A stretch of DNA of 64,000 nucleotides from JAGWBD01 sp965197455 (lineage in GTDB: Bacteria > Chloroflexota > Anaerolineae > Aggregatilineales > Phototrophicaceae), in assembly GCA_965197455.1 (NCBI GenBank), contig OZ240208.1, positions 2,542,001 to 2,606,000 of the forward strand, read 5' to 3'. Position numbers and translations under genes: made by a program. Below, in pieces: positions 52,709 through 60,804 of this stretch. The notes under the pieces were generated by a model. That model worked only from the letters and a program-made list of their open reading frames with translations. It was not told where the DNA came from and ran no database searches. The stretch's first letter is position 1. Each line of letters starts with the position of its first letter.

Positions 52709-53402
52709 GGCCGGCCCGGATGAGGCCACGCCCAGCCCGTCGATGCGCGCCTGGCTGGCGCAGATCTGGCGCCTGAGCGAACGGCTGCGTCCGGACGCCA
52801 GGCCCTGGGTCGGCACGGCTGGCCTGGGCGAGGCCATGGACGCCAGTCCGCCGGTGGTCAACCGTATGGTCACGCGTTTGCGCAAGGACACGCTGCTACT
52901 GCACGAACCCTACCGCGGCGTACGGCTGAGTGCGGCGGGCGAGCAGGTGGCGCTGCTGGAGCTGCGGCGCCAGCGCATCGCGGAAGTGTTTCTTGAGCGC
53001 GTGATGGGCTTCGGCTGGCACGAGGTGCATGCCGAGGCGGCCAGCCTGTGTGGCGGTCTGGGCGAGCTGTTGACGGAGCGCATGGCGCAGATGAGCGGGC
53101 AGCCGCAGCGTTGCCCGCACGGCGAAATGATCCCCGCCGCGGATGGCAGTCTGGCGCCGGCGGAAGATCAACTGCTCGCGCAGGTTGCGCCGAAAAGCGG
53201 CCCGCTGCGGCTGACGCGCGTGCTGACGCGCGAACCGGACCGGCTGGAGTATCTGGCGGCGCTGGGGCTGCGGCCGGAGCGGGAGCTGGAGGTCATCCAT
53301 GCGGCGCCCTTCGACGGGCCGCTACAACTGCGCACGGGCCGGGAGTATCGCATCATTGGCCACAGCCTGGCCGAACTGATATGCGTGACGCCAGTGTCCT
53401 GA
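52698..53402 (+). CDS. Second DtxR-like regulator, primary metal site lost
   Basis: 234 residues, alignable over its length with the regulator at 7467 (shared HEPYRGVRLSAAGEQVAL, GWHEVH, ERM, CPHGE and LGLRPE segments). Wing and recognition helix are in PPVVNRMVTRLRKDTLLLHEPYRG. Relative to DtxR, H79 is Gln, E83 and H98 are kept, and C102, E105 and H106 correspond to Ala, Cys and Gly. Metal sensing as in DtxR is therefore doubtful. It is coupled to the upstream phosphoesterase, whereas the paralogue lies upstream of a different phosphoesterase, suggesting a duplicated regulator-phosphoesterase association. Confidence 0.8.
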   Translation: MAGKAGPDEATPSPSMRAWLAQIWRLSERLRPDARPWVGTAGLGEAMDASPPVVNRMVTRLRKDTLLLHEPYRGVRLSAAGEQVALLELRRQRIAEVFLERVMGFGWHEVHAEAASLCGGLGELLTERMAQMSGQPQRCPHGEMIPAADGSLAPAEDQLLAQVAPKSGPLRLTRVLTREPDRLEYLAALGLRPERELEVIHAAPFDGPLQLRTGREYRIIGHSLAELICVTPVS

Positions 53403-53418
53403 GGCGCCAGTCTGCGTA

Positions 53419-53424
53419 TACAAT
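53419..53424 (+). promoter_or_regulatory. -10 element upstream of the C39-like peptidase gene
   Basis: TACAAT (within GTATACAAT) stands 28 bases before ATG 53453. No -35 recognised. Confidence 0.4.
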
Positions 53425-53452
53425 AGTCAGGGACGGGAAGCCAGGAAACAGA

Positions 53453-54526
53453 ATGCGAGCAGGTCTGCCCAACATCATGCGCAGCGCAGCGCTCAGCCTG
53501 CTGCTGCTGGTCAGCGCCATGCCCGCGCTGGCGCAGGACAAAGCGATCAGCACGCCCGTCGCCGCCCTGATGACGGACTTCCAGTTCGAGTTTCAGGGCT
53601 GGAACAACTGTGGCCCGGCCACGCTGACCAACGCGTTGACGCACTTCGGCTATCGCGACGACCAGATGCGCGCGGCCAGCTGGCTCAAGCCCCACCGCGA
53701 GGACAAGAACGTCACGCCGCAGGAGATGGTGGCTTTCGTCAACACTGAAGTGCCCGAGTTGCCGGTGCGCGCGCTGACGCGTACGGGCGGCGACCTGCAG
53801 CTGCTGCGCCAATTCATCGCCGGCGGGCATCCGGTCATCATCGAGCAGGGCTACGATCCGCCGCCGGGCGACCTGGGCTGGATGGGGCACTATCTGCTGC
53901 TGATTGGTTACGACGACGACAAGAGCGAATTCACCGCCCATGACAGCTATCGCGGCCCGCAGAAGACCTACAGTTACGAGCACGTCAACGAATACTGGCA
54001 GCACTTCAACCACAGCTACATCGTGCTCTACGAGAGTGTGCGCGAGCAGGAAATCATGGCGCTGCTGGACGCGGATGCGGACCCGCAGCAGAACCTGCTG
54101 GACACGCTGGAGGAACAGCGCCTGGCCGTGACGCTGGAGCCGGAGAACCCCTTCATCTGGTTCAACATCGGCAGCAACTACGCGGCGCTGGCGCCGGTCT
54201 ACGGGCGGGCAGCCTGGGAGTATGCCGTCCTGGCCTATGATGAGGCGCGCCGTTACGGTCTGCCTTTCCGCATGCTGTGGTACCAGTTCGGCCCGCTGGC
54301 GGCCTACAACGCGGTGGGGCGCTACCAGGACACGCTGACGCTGGCGAACGTCAACCTGAACGATGGCGGCGGCCACTTCGTCGAGGAAATCTGGTACTAC
54401 GTGGGCCAGGCGCGCGAGGGCATGGGCCAGACGCAGTACGCGCGCGAGAATTACCGTCGGGCGCTGGAAGTGAACAGCAACTATGTGGAGGCGCGCGCGG
54501 CGCTGGATGCGTTGCAGCCTGGCTGA
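53453..54526 (+). CDS. Secreted C39-like peptidase domain protein with TPR-like repeats
   Basis: 357 residues with a signal peptide (MRSAALSLLLLVSAMPALAQ). The peptidase domain has the active-site Cys in NNCGPATLTNALTHFG (near residue 48) and His in GHYLLLIGYDDD (near 147), with an Asp in AHDSYRGP, the papain-like triad of C39/C70 proteins. The C-terminal 150 residues are helical repeats ending in a clear TPR (AREGMGQTQYARENYRRALEVNSNYVEARAALDAL). It acts outside the cytoplasm; the target is unknown. The ATG follows AGGA. Confidence 0.85.
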   Translation: MRAGLPNIMRSAALSLLLLVSAMPALAQDKAISTPVAALMTDFQFEFQGWNNCGPATLTNALTHFGYRDDQMRAASWLKPHREDKNVTPQEMVAFVNTEVPELPVRALTRTGGDLQLLRQFIAGGHPVIIEQGYDPPPGDLGWMGHYLLLIGYDDDKSEFTAHDSYRGPQKTYSYEHVNEYWQHFNHSYIVLYESVREQEIMALLDADADPQQNLLDTLEEQRLAVTLEPENPFIWFNIGSNYAALAPVYGRAAWEYAVLAYDEARRYGLPFRMLWYQFGPLAAYNAVGRYQDTLTLANVNLNDGGGHFVEEIWYYVGQAREGMGQTQYARENYRRALEVNSNYVEARAALDALQPG

Positions 54527-54609
54527 GCGAGCGCTGCAGCGCGCTCCGCGACAGGGAGGCGCGCTTGCGCTACACTGCGGCCTGGTCGCCGGCAGCGGGA
54601 GAGTCGCAG

Positions 54610-55059
54610 GTGCAGCAGATGGAGTATGATGGCGCGCGCGCCAGGGCCGGAATCGGCACCCGCTTTCTTTCGCTGGTCATCGACACGCTGATCCTGGCGG
54701 TGCTGCGCTTCTTCATGATGTTTTCACTGTCGCCGCAGACCGTGCTGGCCGAACTGGTGACGGCTTTCGTGCTGGATGTGGCCACGACCGTGCCCTACTA
54801 CTGGTACTTCTGGACGCGCAAGGGTGGCCAGACGCCGGGCAAGAGCATGCTGCGCATCCGCGTTATCAGCGAGAGCGGCGGGTTACTGAGTGATCGTCAG
54901 GCCATGCTGCGCGTGCTGGGCTACTATCTGGGTCAACTGTCGCTGGGGCTGGGCTTCGTGTGGGCGGCATTCAACAGCGAGCAGCAGGGCTGGCACGACA
55001 AGCTGGCGCACAGCCTGGTGGTTACCAGCGACGAGCCGGCGCGCTTCTTCCCGCAATAG
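54610..55059 (+). CDS. RDD-family membrane protein
   Basis: 149 residues, with membrane helices at about 22-37, 46-65 and 100-120. AGIGTRFLSLVIDTLIL at the start, the TPGKSMLRIRVI motif and the final WHDKLAHSLVV are the RDD family pattern. Proposed functions of relatives range from ion exchange to lipid handling; none can be assigned here. GTG 54610 follows GGGAGAG; ATG 54619 is an alternative. A second, more compact RDD gene follows 152 bases later. Confidence 0.85.
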   Translation: MQQMEYDGARARAGIGTRFLSLVIDTLILAVLRFFMMFSLSPQTVLAELVTAFVLDVATTVPYYWYFWTRKGGQTPGKSMLRIRVISESGGLLSDRQAMLRVLGYYLGQLSLGLGFVWAAFNSEQQGWHDKLAHSLVVTSDEPARFFPQ

Positions 55060-55211
55060 ACAGGGCGCGGCTGCCGCGGCGCTGGCTGGTTCGGGTTTCA
55101 GCATTCACTATGTTCAATAATGAGATGGCTGGAGTCGTCGCGCGGCGGCAACAGCGGTACGCTATGCGCGGAAACACTTCATTTTTTGTATGGACAGAAA
55201 GGGTCAGGATT

Positions 55212-55616
55212 ATGAAAGAGAAGATACACGACGCTGAACTTGCCGGGATTGGCAAGCGTTTCTGGGCTACGTTTATTGATGGCATTATTCTTGGAATTGT
55301 GTTTGGTGCGATCGCGACCTTGACGGGCAGCGGTCTTGAAGGCAATCCGTTGCAGCTGGCGCTGACCATCGCATACTATTGGTACTTCCTGGCTCGCAGT
55401 AACGGCCAGACGCCCGGCAAAAAGGTGCTAAAGGTCCGCGTCGTCAAGGTGGATGGCTCGCAACTGAATGACACTGATGCGCTGGTGCGAGCAGTGGTGT
55501 CGCTGGTCAGCGGCGGCGTGTTCCTGCTGGGCTACCTGTGGGCCTTCATCGACAAGGACAACCAGACCTGGCACGACAAGGCCGCCGGCACCTTCGTCGT
55601 TGATGCCATGGACTGA
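55212..55616 (+). CDS. RDD-family membrane protein, second copy
   Basis: 134 residues. GIGKRFWATFIDGIILGIVFG, NGQTPGKKVLKVRVVKVDG and TWHDKAAGTFVVDAMD are the RDD landmarks. The first 200 bases and the upstream gap (55090-55330) are visibly less GC-rich than neighbours, with codons such as ATT, AAA and GAA frequent, suggesting a different origin from the adjacent RDD gene. ATG 55212 was chosen; upstream in-frame extension lacks a ribosome site. Confidence 0.85.
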   Translation: MKEKIHDAELAGIGKRFWATFIDGIILGIVFGAIATLTGSGLEGNPLQLALTIAYYWYFLARSNGQTPGKKVLKVRVVKVDGSQLNDTDALVRAVVSLVSGGVFLLGYLWAFIDKDNQTWHDKAAGTFVVDAMD

Positions 55617-55637
55617 AGTGGCCGGGTCTGACTTCCG

Positions 55638-56789
55638 GTGAGCGTTTCGCTGTGGCAGGCGGATGGCAAGCAGCCGCGGCGCGAGGTCGACTTTCTGGTC
55701 GTGGGCGCCGGTCTGGTGGGCTGCGCCGCCGCGCTGTTCGCCGCGGCCGCCGGCCGTCACGTCACCCTGACTGACGCGCGCGACCTGGGGCTGGGCGCCA
55801 GCAGCCGCAACGCCGGCTTCATGATCACCGGCCTCGACAGCTATTATCAGCGCGCCATCGAACGCTACGGCCACCCGGTCGTGCGCGAGCTGTGGGGCCT
55901 GTCCGAGACCACCCACCGCCATCTGCATCAGGTTATCGACGCTGCTGACGGGACTGTGCAGCGGCAACGCTGCGGCTCGTTGCTGCTGGCCGAGAGCGCG
56001 GACGAGGCGCGCGACCTGGAGCGGGCCGCGCGGGCCATGGACGCGGACGGCATCGACGTGCAGTTTCACGCGCGCGACCCGTTGCGCCGCGGTTACCATG
56101 CGGCCATTGAGCAGGCGCGCGACGCGGCGGTGCAGCCCATGGAGCTGGTGCAGGCGCTCTTTCAGCAGAGCGGGGCGACCCTGATCCCCGACAACGAGGT
56201 CTGGCGCCTCGAAGCAATCGATGCGAAGCGCGTGCGGGTGTACAGCCGGCGCTTTCGGTTTGAGGCGCGGCAGGTGCTCATCTGCACCAACGCCTGGGCG
56301 GCGCAACTGCTGCCGCAACTGGCGCGCAGCATCGTGCCGGTGCGCGCCCAGATTCTGGTGACGGCCCCCTTGCCGCAGAGTCCCTTGCTCAACACTTGCG
56401 GCTACAGCGACTACGGATACATGTACTACCGCGACACCTTCGACGGGCGGCTGTTGCTGGGCGGCGGGCGCAAGCAGCATCGCTGGCTGGAGCACAACCG
56501 GCTGGATGAGCGCGTCAGCGAGCCGGTGCAGCGCGTGCTGGAGGCCTATTTGCGCCAGCGCTTCCCGGAGGTGGACGTACCGGTCGAGCGGCGCTGGGCG
56601 GGCATCATGGGCTTCAGCGCGGACGGCCTGCCGCTGGTGGGGCGGCTGCCGGGCATGCCGCGGGCGGGCTTCGCGGTCGGCTTCAACGGCCATGGCCTGG
56701 CGCTGGGCGCGGGCACGGCCGAGCGCGCTGTCGATCTGTTGCTACATGACCGGCACCCCGGCGCGGTCAGCGCGGAGCGCTTGCTGTAA
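55638..56789 (+). CDS. FAD-dependent oxidoreductase (DAO family)
   Basis: 383 residues of the D-amino-acid oxidase/glycine oxidase fold. The FAD dinucleotide motif VVGAGLVGCAAALFAAAAGRHVTLTD is near residues 21-46, followed by LGLGASSRNAGF typical of amine-oxidising members, and the C-terminal FSADGLPLVGRLP...VGFNGHGLALGAGTAERAVDLL. It likely oxidises an amine or amino acid; the substrate is unknown. GTG 55638 has a weak ribosome site. It is convergent with the aldolase gene (three-base gap). Confidence 0.9.
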   Translation: MSVSLWQADGKQPRREVDFLVVGAGLVGCAAALFAAAAGRHVTLTDARDLGLGASSRNAGFMITGLDSYYQRAIERYGHPVVRELWGLSETTHRHLHQVIDAADGTVQRQRCGSLLLAESADEARDLERAARAMDADGIDVQFHARDPLRRGYHAAIEQARDAAVQPMELVQALFQQSGATLIPDNEVWRLEAIDAKRVRVYSRRFRFEARQVLICTNAWAAQLLPQLARSIVPVRAQILVTAPLPQSPLLNTCGYSDYGYMYYRDTFDGRLLLGGGRKQHRWLEHNRLDERVSEPVQRVLEAYLRQRFPEVDVPVERRWAGIMGFSADGLPLVGRLPGMPRAGFAVGFNGHGLALGAGTAERAVDLLLHDRHPGAVSAERLL

Positions 56790-56792
56790 CGG

Positions 56793-57557
56793 CTACTCGC
56801 CGTGAATCACCTTGCGGAAGGCGCGCAGCGCAGCGGTGGTGTCGCCGTGGCCCCAGATGTTGCGCCCGATGACGGCGCCGCGCACGCCGGCCTGCAACAG
56901 CGAACGCATCATGTCCAGCGCATCCTCCAGCGTGGCGGTCTGCGGGCCACCGGCGGCCACCAGCGGCACCGGGCAGCTGGCGGCGATTTGCGTGTGCGCG
57001 TCCAGGTCACCGCTCCAGGGCGTTTTGATGACGTCGGCGCCGACCTCGGCCGTGCAGCGCACACCCCAGGCGATGTCCTCCGGCGTGAAGATGATCTCCT
57101 GGTTTTCCCCGCGCGGATACACATGACAGATGACGGGCAATTCGTGGCGGGCGCCCGCGCGCACCAGGTCGGACAGGGCGCGCAGATACTGCGCCTCGCT
57201 GTCGCCGCGGCCACGCGTGAAGACGACTACCGCGAGGGCGTCGGCGCCGAGGCGCAGGGCTTCCTCGACGGTGACCAGCTGCTCCATGGCCGTGTCGTCG
57301 GGGCGCACGAGGCTGGACTGGAGAATGAGCGGCACCACGCCGGCGTAAGGGCCCCAGAGGGCGGCGGCAGTCCCCTTGTGCATGGTCACCGCGTCCGGGC
57401 CGCCGGCCATGACGGCCGTCAGCGTGGCGCGCAGGTCCCGCAGACCGGCGGGGATGCCAGTCTGGTAACCGATGAAATGGTCGATGGCCACCGAGCAGAG
57501 ATTGCCGGAGGAATTGGCGAAGATGCGGCTCAATCGGATTTGCTTGCCCAGACCCAT
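56793..57557 (-). CDS. DeoC/FbaB-family (class I) aldolase
   Basis: 254 residues of the DeoC/LacD/FbaB/LsrF TIM-barrel group. The Schiff-base Lys is in ADVIKTPWSGD (near residue 175), with VAAGGPQTATLEDALDM and GAVIGRNIWGH forming the phosphate site. Relatives include fructose-bisphosphate aldolase class I, LsrF and ADH synthase. Third gene of a leftward unit PhyH - PfkB - aldolase, consistent with phosphorylation of a sugar or polyol by the kinase followed by aldol cleavage. Confidence 0.88.
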   Translation of the reverse strand: MGLGKQIRLSRIFANSSGNLCSVAIDHFIGYQTGIPAGLRDLRATLTAVMAGGPDAVTMHKGTAAALWGPYAGVVPLILQSSLVRPDDTAMEQLVTVEEALRLGADALAVVVFTRGRGDSEAQYLRALSDLVRAGARHELPVICHVYPRGENQEIIFTPEDIAWGVRCTAEVGADVIKTPWSGDLDAHTQIAASCPVPLVAAGGPQTATLEDALDMMRSLLQAGVRGAVIGRNIWGHGDTTAALRAFRKVIHGE

Positions 57558-57597
57558 GCGTCAGTGCTCCTTGTGTGCGAAAAGTGGTTGCGCTGGT

Positions 57598-58506
57598 TTA
57601 ACCGGCGCGCGCCATGAATGCGTGTACCTCAGCCAGCGGCGGCACACCGGTCAAGCCGGGTTGCGTGGCTTTCAGCGCGGCGACGGCTGAGGCAATCCGC
57701 GCGCACTCGCGCGGGGGCTGACCCTGCGCCAGGGCCACGGCCCAGGCGCCGTGGAAGGCGTCGCCGCAGCCGTTGGTATCCTGCACCTCCACCGCGAAGG
57801 CCGGCTGATGGTGCACTCCCTCGGCATCCAGCAGCCAGCAGCCCTGTTCGCCCGCGGTGACGACCACCGCCGCGCGCTGCGGCGTCCACAAATGCTGCAG
57901 GGCTTGCTGCGGGCTGTCGCTGCCGGTCCAGCTGCAGGCGAAATGTTGCGAGAGGATGAGATGGTCGACCAGCGCCAGCAATTCTTCGAAGTGCGGCCCT
58001 GCGCCACGTTCGAAGTCGGCGACGATCGGAATGCCGGCCGCGCGTGCAATGCGGGCCGCGCGCAACTGGCCGGCCACGCCATAGGTATCGACGAAGAGCA
58101 CGCGCGTCGCCTCAATCACCTCTGCCGGCGGCAGGGCCCCGTGCGCGCCCAGGCTGCCATCGTTGTAGGCAAAGATGGTGCGCGTGTGGTCCGCGTCACC
58201 AAGCACGACGATGGCGTGGATGGGACTGCCCTCATCCACGTGAACCACGGGTGACACGTCCACGCCGGTGCGCTGCAGTTCATCCAGCACGACCGTCGAG
58301 AGTTCGTCATTGCCCAGTTTGCCGGCGTAGGCGCAACTGCCGCCCATCCTTGCCCCGGTCAACAGGGCCGCCGTGGTCAGGCCGCCAACGCGCCGCTGGC
58401 GGTGCCTGACGCGAATCTTGGTATCGCCCGCGGGGAATCGCTCGACATAGATGGCGTCATCGACCGCCGCGCAGCCCAGCCCGAGCACATCCCAGCGTTT
58501 GTCCAT
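57598..58506 (-). CDS. PfkB-family carbohydrate kinase
   Basis: 302 residues of the ribokinase fold. The N-terminal GLGCAAVDDAIYVERFP and VGGLTTAALLTGARMGGSCAYAGKLGNDELS place the sugar site. DTNGCGDAFHGAW near residue 245 contains the catalytic Asp and anion hole. It lies between a PhyH-type dioxygenase (13 bases upstream) and an aldolase (40 bases downstream). The substrate, a sugar or polyol, is not predictable from sequence. Confidence 0.9.
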   Translation of the reverse strand: MDKRWDVLGLGCAAVDDAIYVERFPAGDTKIRVRHRQRRVGGLTTAALLTGARMGGSCAYAGKLGNDELSTVVLDELQRTGVDVSPVVHVDEGSPIHAIVVLGDADHTRTIFAYNDGSLGAHGALPPAEVIEATRVLFVDTYGVAGQLRAARIARAAGIPIVADFERGAGPHFEELLALVDHLILSQHFACSWTGSDSPQQALQHLWTPQRAAVVVTAGEQGCWLLDAEGVHHQPAFAVEVQDTNGCGDAFHGAWAVALAQGQPPRECARIASAVAALKATQPGLTGVPPLAEVHAFMARAG

Positions 58507-58519
58507 CGGGGCGCCGGCG

Positions 58520-59284
58520 TCAGAGCTGGACGTCGAGGATGTGGCGCGCCGCCGGGCTGAGTCGGCGCCAGGTCTCCTCGCGCAGATAGCGCTGCTGGTC
58601 CAGCTGTTGCTGCTGGTCGCGGCGGCAGAAGTAGGAATGCAGGGCGCGCCTCCGCACCCCCGAGCCGTTGAAGGTGCCGCCGTGCCAGGTGTGCGAGTTG
58701 AAGATGACGACGCTGCCGGCCGGGGCCAGCAGCAGGCGCTGATGCGGATGCGGATCCTGCGGATCCTCCATGGCATCGCCTGGCAGCTGGCCGCTGCGCT
58801 GCGAGCCGGGCACGACGCGCGTGGCGCCGTTTTCCGCGCTGAAGTCATCCAGCAGCCAGATGGAGTTGCAGACGAAGTATTCGCCGGGCGACACTGCCTC
58901 GGTCCAGTCCACATGCAGCGGCTGCAGGCCACTGCCGGGCAGGGCGGCGCGGAAGTTGAGCGAAGAGAGGCGGAAGTCAGCGCCCAGGGCGTGCCAGATG
59001 GCGGCCAGCACGCGCGGATGCGTGAAGCAGACGTCGTAGCGCGGGTCCTTGTTGATGAGGTCGGAGAGGCGGTCGGCGCCGGTTTCCTGATGCACCTCAA
59101 GGCCGGCAGTCTCACCCTCGGCGGCGACCAGTTCGTCGGCGCGCGCTCCGAGCTGATGCACCTGCTCCGGCGTGAGGATGTTTGACAGCGGCAGATAGCC
59201 GTCGCGCGTCAGCTGTTCTTTCTCCGCCTCGCTCAGGGTATCCGGGCGAACGCCACAGGCCTCAAGCGCCGTCTGCATTTGCAT
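58520..59284 (-). CDS. Phytanoyl-CoA dioxygenase (PhyH) family protein
   Basis: 254 residues. The Fe(II) ligands are the His and Asp of PLHVDWTE (near residues 123-125) and a distal His in NSHTWHGGTF (near 200); the Arg in GSGVRRRAL is placed to bind 2-oxoglutarate. LTRDGYLPLSNILTPEQV is the family N-terminus. It hydroxylates small molecules using O2 and 2-oxoglutarate, indicating aerobic metabolism. It is the first gene of the PhyH-PfkB-aldolase unit. Confidence 0.9.
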   Translation of the reverse strand: MQMQTALEACGVRPDTLSEAEKEQLTRDGYLPLSNILTPEQVHQLGARADELVAAEGETAGLEVHQETGADRLSDLINKDPRYDVCFTHPRVLAAIWHALGADFRLSSLNFRAALPGSGLQPLHVDWTEAVSPGEYFVCNSIWLLDDFSAENGATRVVPGSQRSGQLPGDAMEDPQDPHPHQRLLLAPAGSVVIFNSHTWHGGTFNGSGVRRRALHSYFCRRDQQQQLDQQRYLREETWRRLSPAARHILDVQL

Positions 59285-59317
59285 GGGGAAGCTCCTGCTT
59301 GCGGGTCGTCGCCGCGA

Positions 59318-59323
59318 AGTATA
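59318..59323 (-). promoter_or_regulatory. -10 element upstream of the PhyH-PfkB-aldolase operon
   Basis: On the minus strand the bases read TATACT, 33 bases before ATG 59284. The same short region holds the divergent promoter of the family-2 glycosyltransferase. Confidence 0.4.
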
Positions 59324-59329
59324 GCACCC

Positions 59330-59357
59330 TTGTTGCGGCCCTGATATGCGCTAGACT
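59330..59357 (+). promoter_or_regulatory. Promoter of the family-2 glycosyltransferase, possibly leaderless
   Basis: TTGTTG (59330-59335), 16 bases, TAGACT (59352-59357). The predicted transcription start coincides with ATG 59365, and there is no Shine-Dalgarno sequence, so the mRNA may begin at its start codon. Confidence 0.45.
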
Positions 59358-59364
59358 GGGCGCG

Positions 59365-60804
59365 ATGGTCCTTACCCTCCTTTCCCTTATCAGCCTGCTT
59401 TACCTCCTGTGCGCGCTGCTGCTGACGCTGTTCGCGCTGGGTTCGGCAGTGCTGCTGCTGGTCTACTGGCGCACACGTCACGAAACCCTGGCCGCGCCGC
59501 CGGTCAACGACTGGCCGCGCGTGGCGGTGCAGCTGCCGGTCTACAACGAGCGTCACGTCATTCAACGCCTGCTGGCGGCGGTGGCTGCGCTGGACTATCC
59601 GCGCGAGCTGCTGACGGTGCAGGTGCTGGACGACTCGGTGGACGAAACCAGCGCGCTCATCCGCCGGGCGCTGCCTGAGCTGCGCGCGCAGGGCCTCGAC
59701 ATTCAACATGTGCGGCGCGCGGCGCGCAAGGGCTTTAAGGCGGGCGCGCTGGCCGAGGGGCTGGAGTTGCTGGATTGCGAACTGGTGGCCGTGCTGGACG
59801 CCGACTTCGTGCCGGCGCCGGACTTTCTGCGGCGGACGGTGCCGCACCTGGCGGCGGACGAGCGCATCGGCATGGTGCAGACGCGCTGGGGCCATCTCAA
59901 CTGGCCCGACAACGCGCTGACGCGCGGCCAGGCGCTGGCGCTGGACGGCCACTTCATCATCGAGCAGACGGCGCGTAACCGGGCCGGCTGGTTCATGAAC
60001 TTCAGCGGCTCGGGCGGCGTGTGGCGCCGGGCCTGCATCCGTGAGGCCGGCGGCTGGAGCGCGCTGACGCTGACCGAGGACCTCGACCTCAGTTACCGCG
60101 CGCAGCTGGCGGGCTGGCGTTTCCTGTACCTGCCGGACGTGGTGGTGCCGGCGGAGGTGCCGCCGCAGATCGCCGCCTGGAAGCAGCAGCAGGCACGTTG
60201 GGCGCGCGGCAGCACGCGCACCCTGCTGGGGTTGTTGTGGCCGCTGTGGCGCGCACCGTTGCGGCCTAGCCAGCGCATCATGGCCACGCTGCATTTGTGC
60301 CAGTATCTGCCGCAGCCCTTGATGCTGCTGATGTTGCTGCTAACGCCGCTGCTGCTGCTGGGCGGCCGTTTCAGCGCGCTGCCGCCGGGGCCGCTGGGTC
60401 TGCTGGCGCTGGTGCCGGCCCTGCTCTACGTGCTCGGTCAATACGCGCTCTATCCGGACTGGCGCCGTCGGCTGCGCGCCTTCCCAATGCTGGTGTTGCT
60501 GGGCACGGGCATGACCTTCAACGCGAGCCTGGCCGTGCTGGCGGGCCTCGTGCCGGGCGCGGCCGAGTTTCAGCGCACGCCCAAGTTTGCGCAGTCCTGG
60601 ACGGCCAGCCGCTATGCCCTGCGCATCGACCGCACGCTGGTGGGCGAGCTGCTGCTGACCTGCTATGCACTGGTGGCGACGGGCATCGCGCTGGCGCAGT
60701 ATCCGGCGCTGGTTCCCTGGCTGGCGCTCTACAGCGTCGCCTTCGCGCTGGTGGCCGGGCTTGGCCTGCGCGACCAGTGGCTGCTGTCACGTCCGGGCGC
60801 ATGA
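59365..60804 (+). CDS. Family 2 glycosyltransferase (cellulose-synthase-like)
   Basis: 479 residues. N-terminal membrane helix (LLSLISLLYLLCALLLTLFALGSAVLLLVY), then a GT-A domain with PVYNERHVIQRLL, LDDSVDETS, ADFVPAPDFL (DxD-like) and LTEDLDLSYR, and the processive-type signature QQARWARG (QxxRW). The C-terminus has several membrane helices. It polymerises or transfers sugars at the membrane from a nucleotide-sugar donor; the product is unknown. Its stop overlaps the ATG of a phosphoesterase gene. Confidence 0.92.
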   Translation: MVLTLLSLISLLYLLCALLLTLFALGSAVLLLVYWRTRHETLAAPPVNDWPRVAVQLPVYNERHVIQRLLAAVAALDYPRELLTVQVLDDSVDETSALIRRALPELRAQGLDIQHVRRAARKGFKAGALAEGLELLDCELVAVLDADFVPAPDFLRRTVPHLAADERIGMVQTRWGHLNWPDNALTRGQALALDGHFIIEQTARNRAGWFMNFSGSGGVWRRACIREAGGWSALTLTEDLDLSYRAQLAGWRFLYLPDVVVPAEVPPQIAAWKQQQARWARGSTRTLLGLLWPLWRAPLRPSQRIMATLHLCQYLPQPLMLLMLLLTPLLLLGGRFSALPPGPLGLLALVPALLYVLGQYALYPDWRRRLRAFPMLVLLGTGMTFNASLAVLAGLVPGAAEFQRTPKFAQSWTASRYALRIDRTLVGELLLTCYALVATGIALAQYPALVPWLALYSVAFALVAGLGLRDQWLLSRPGA

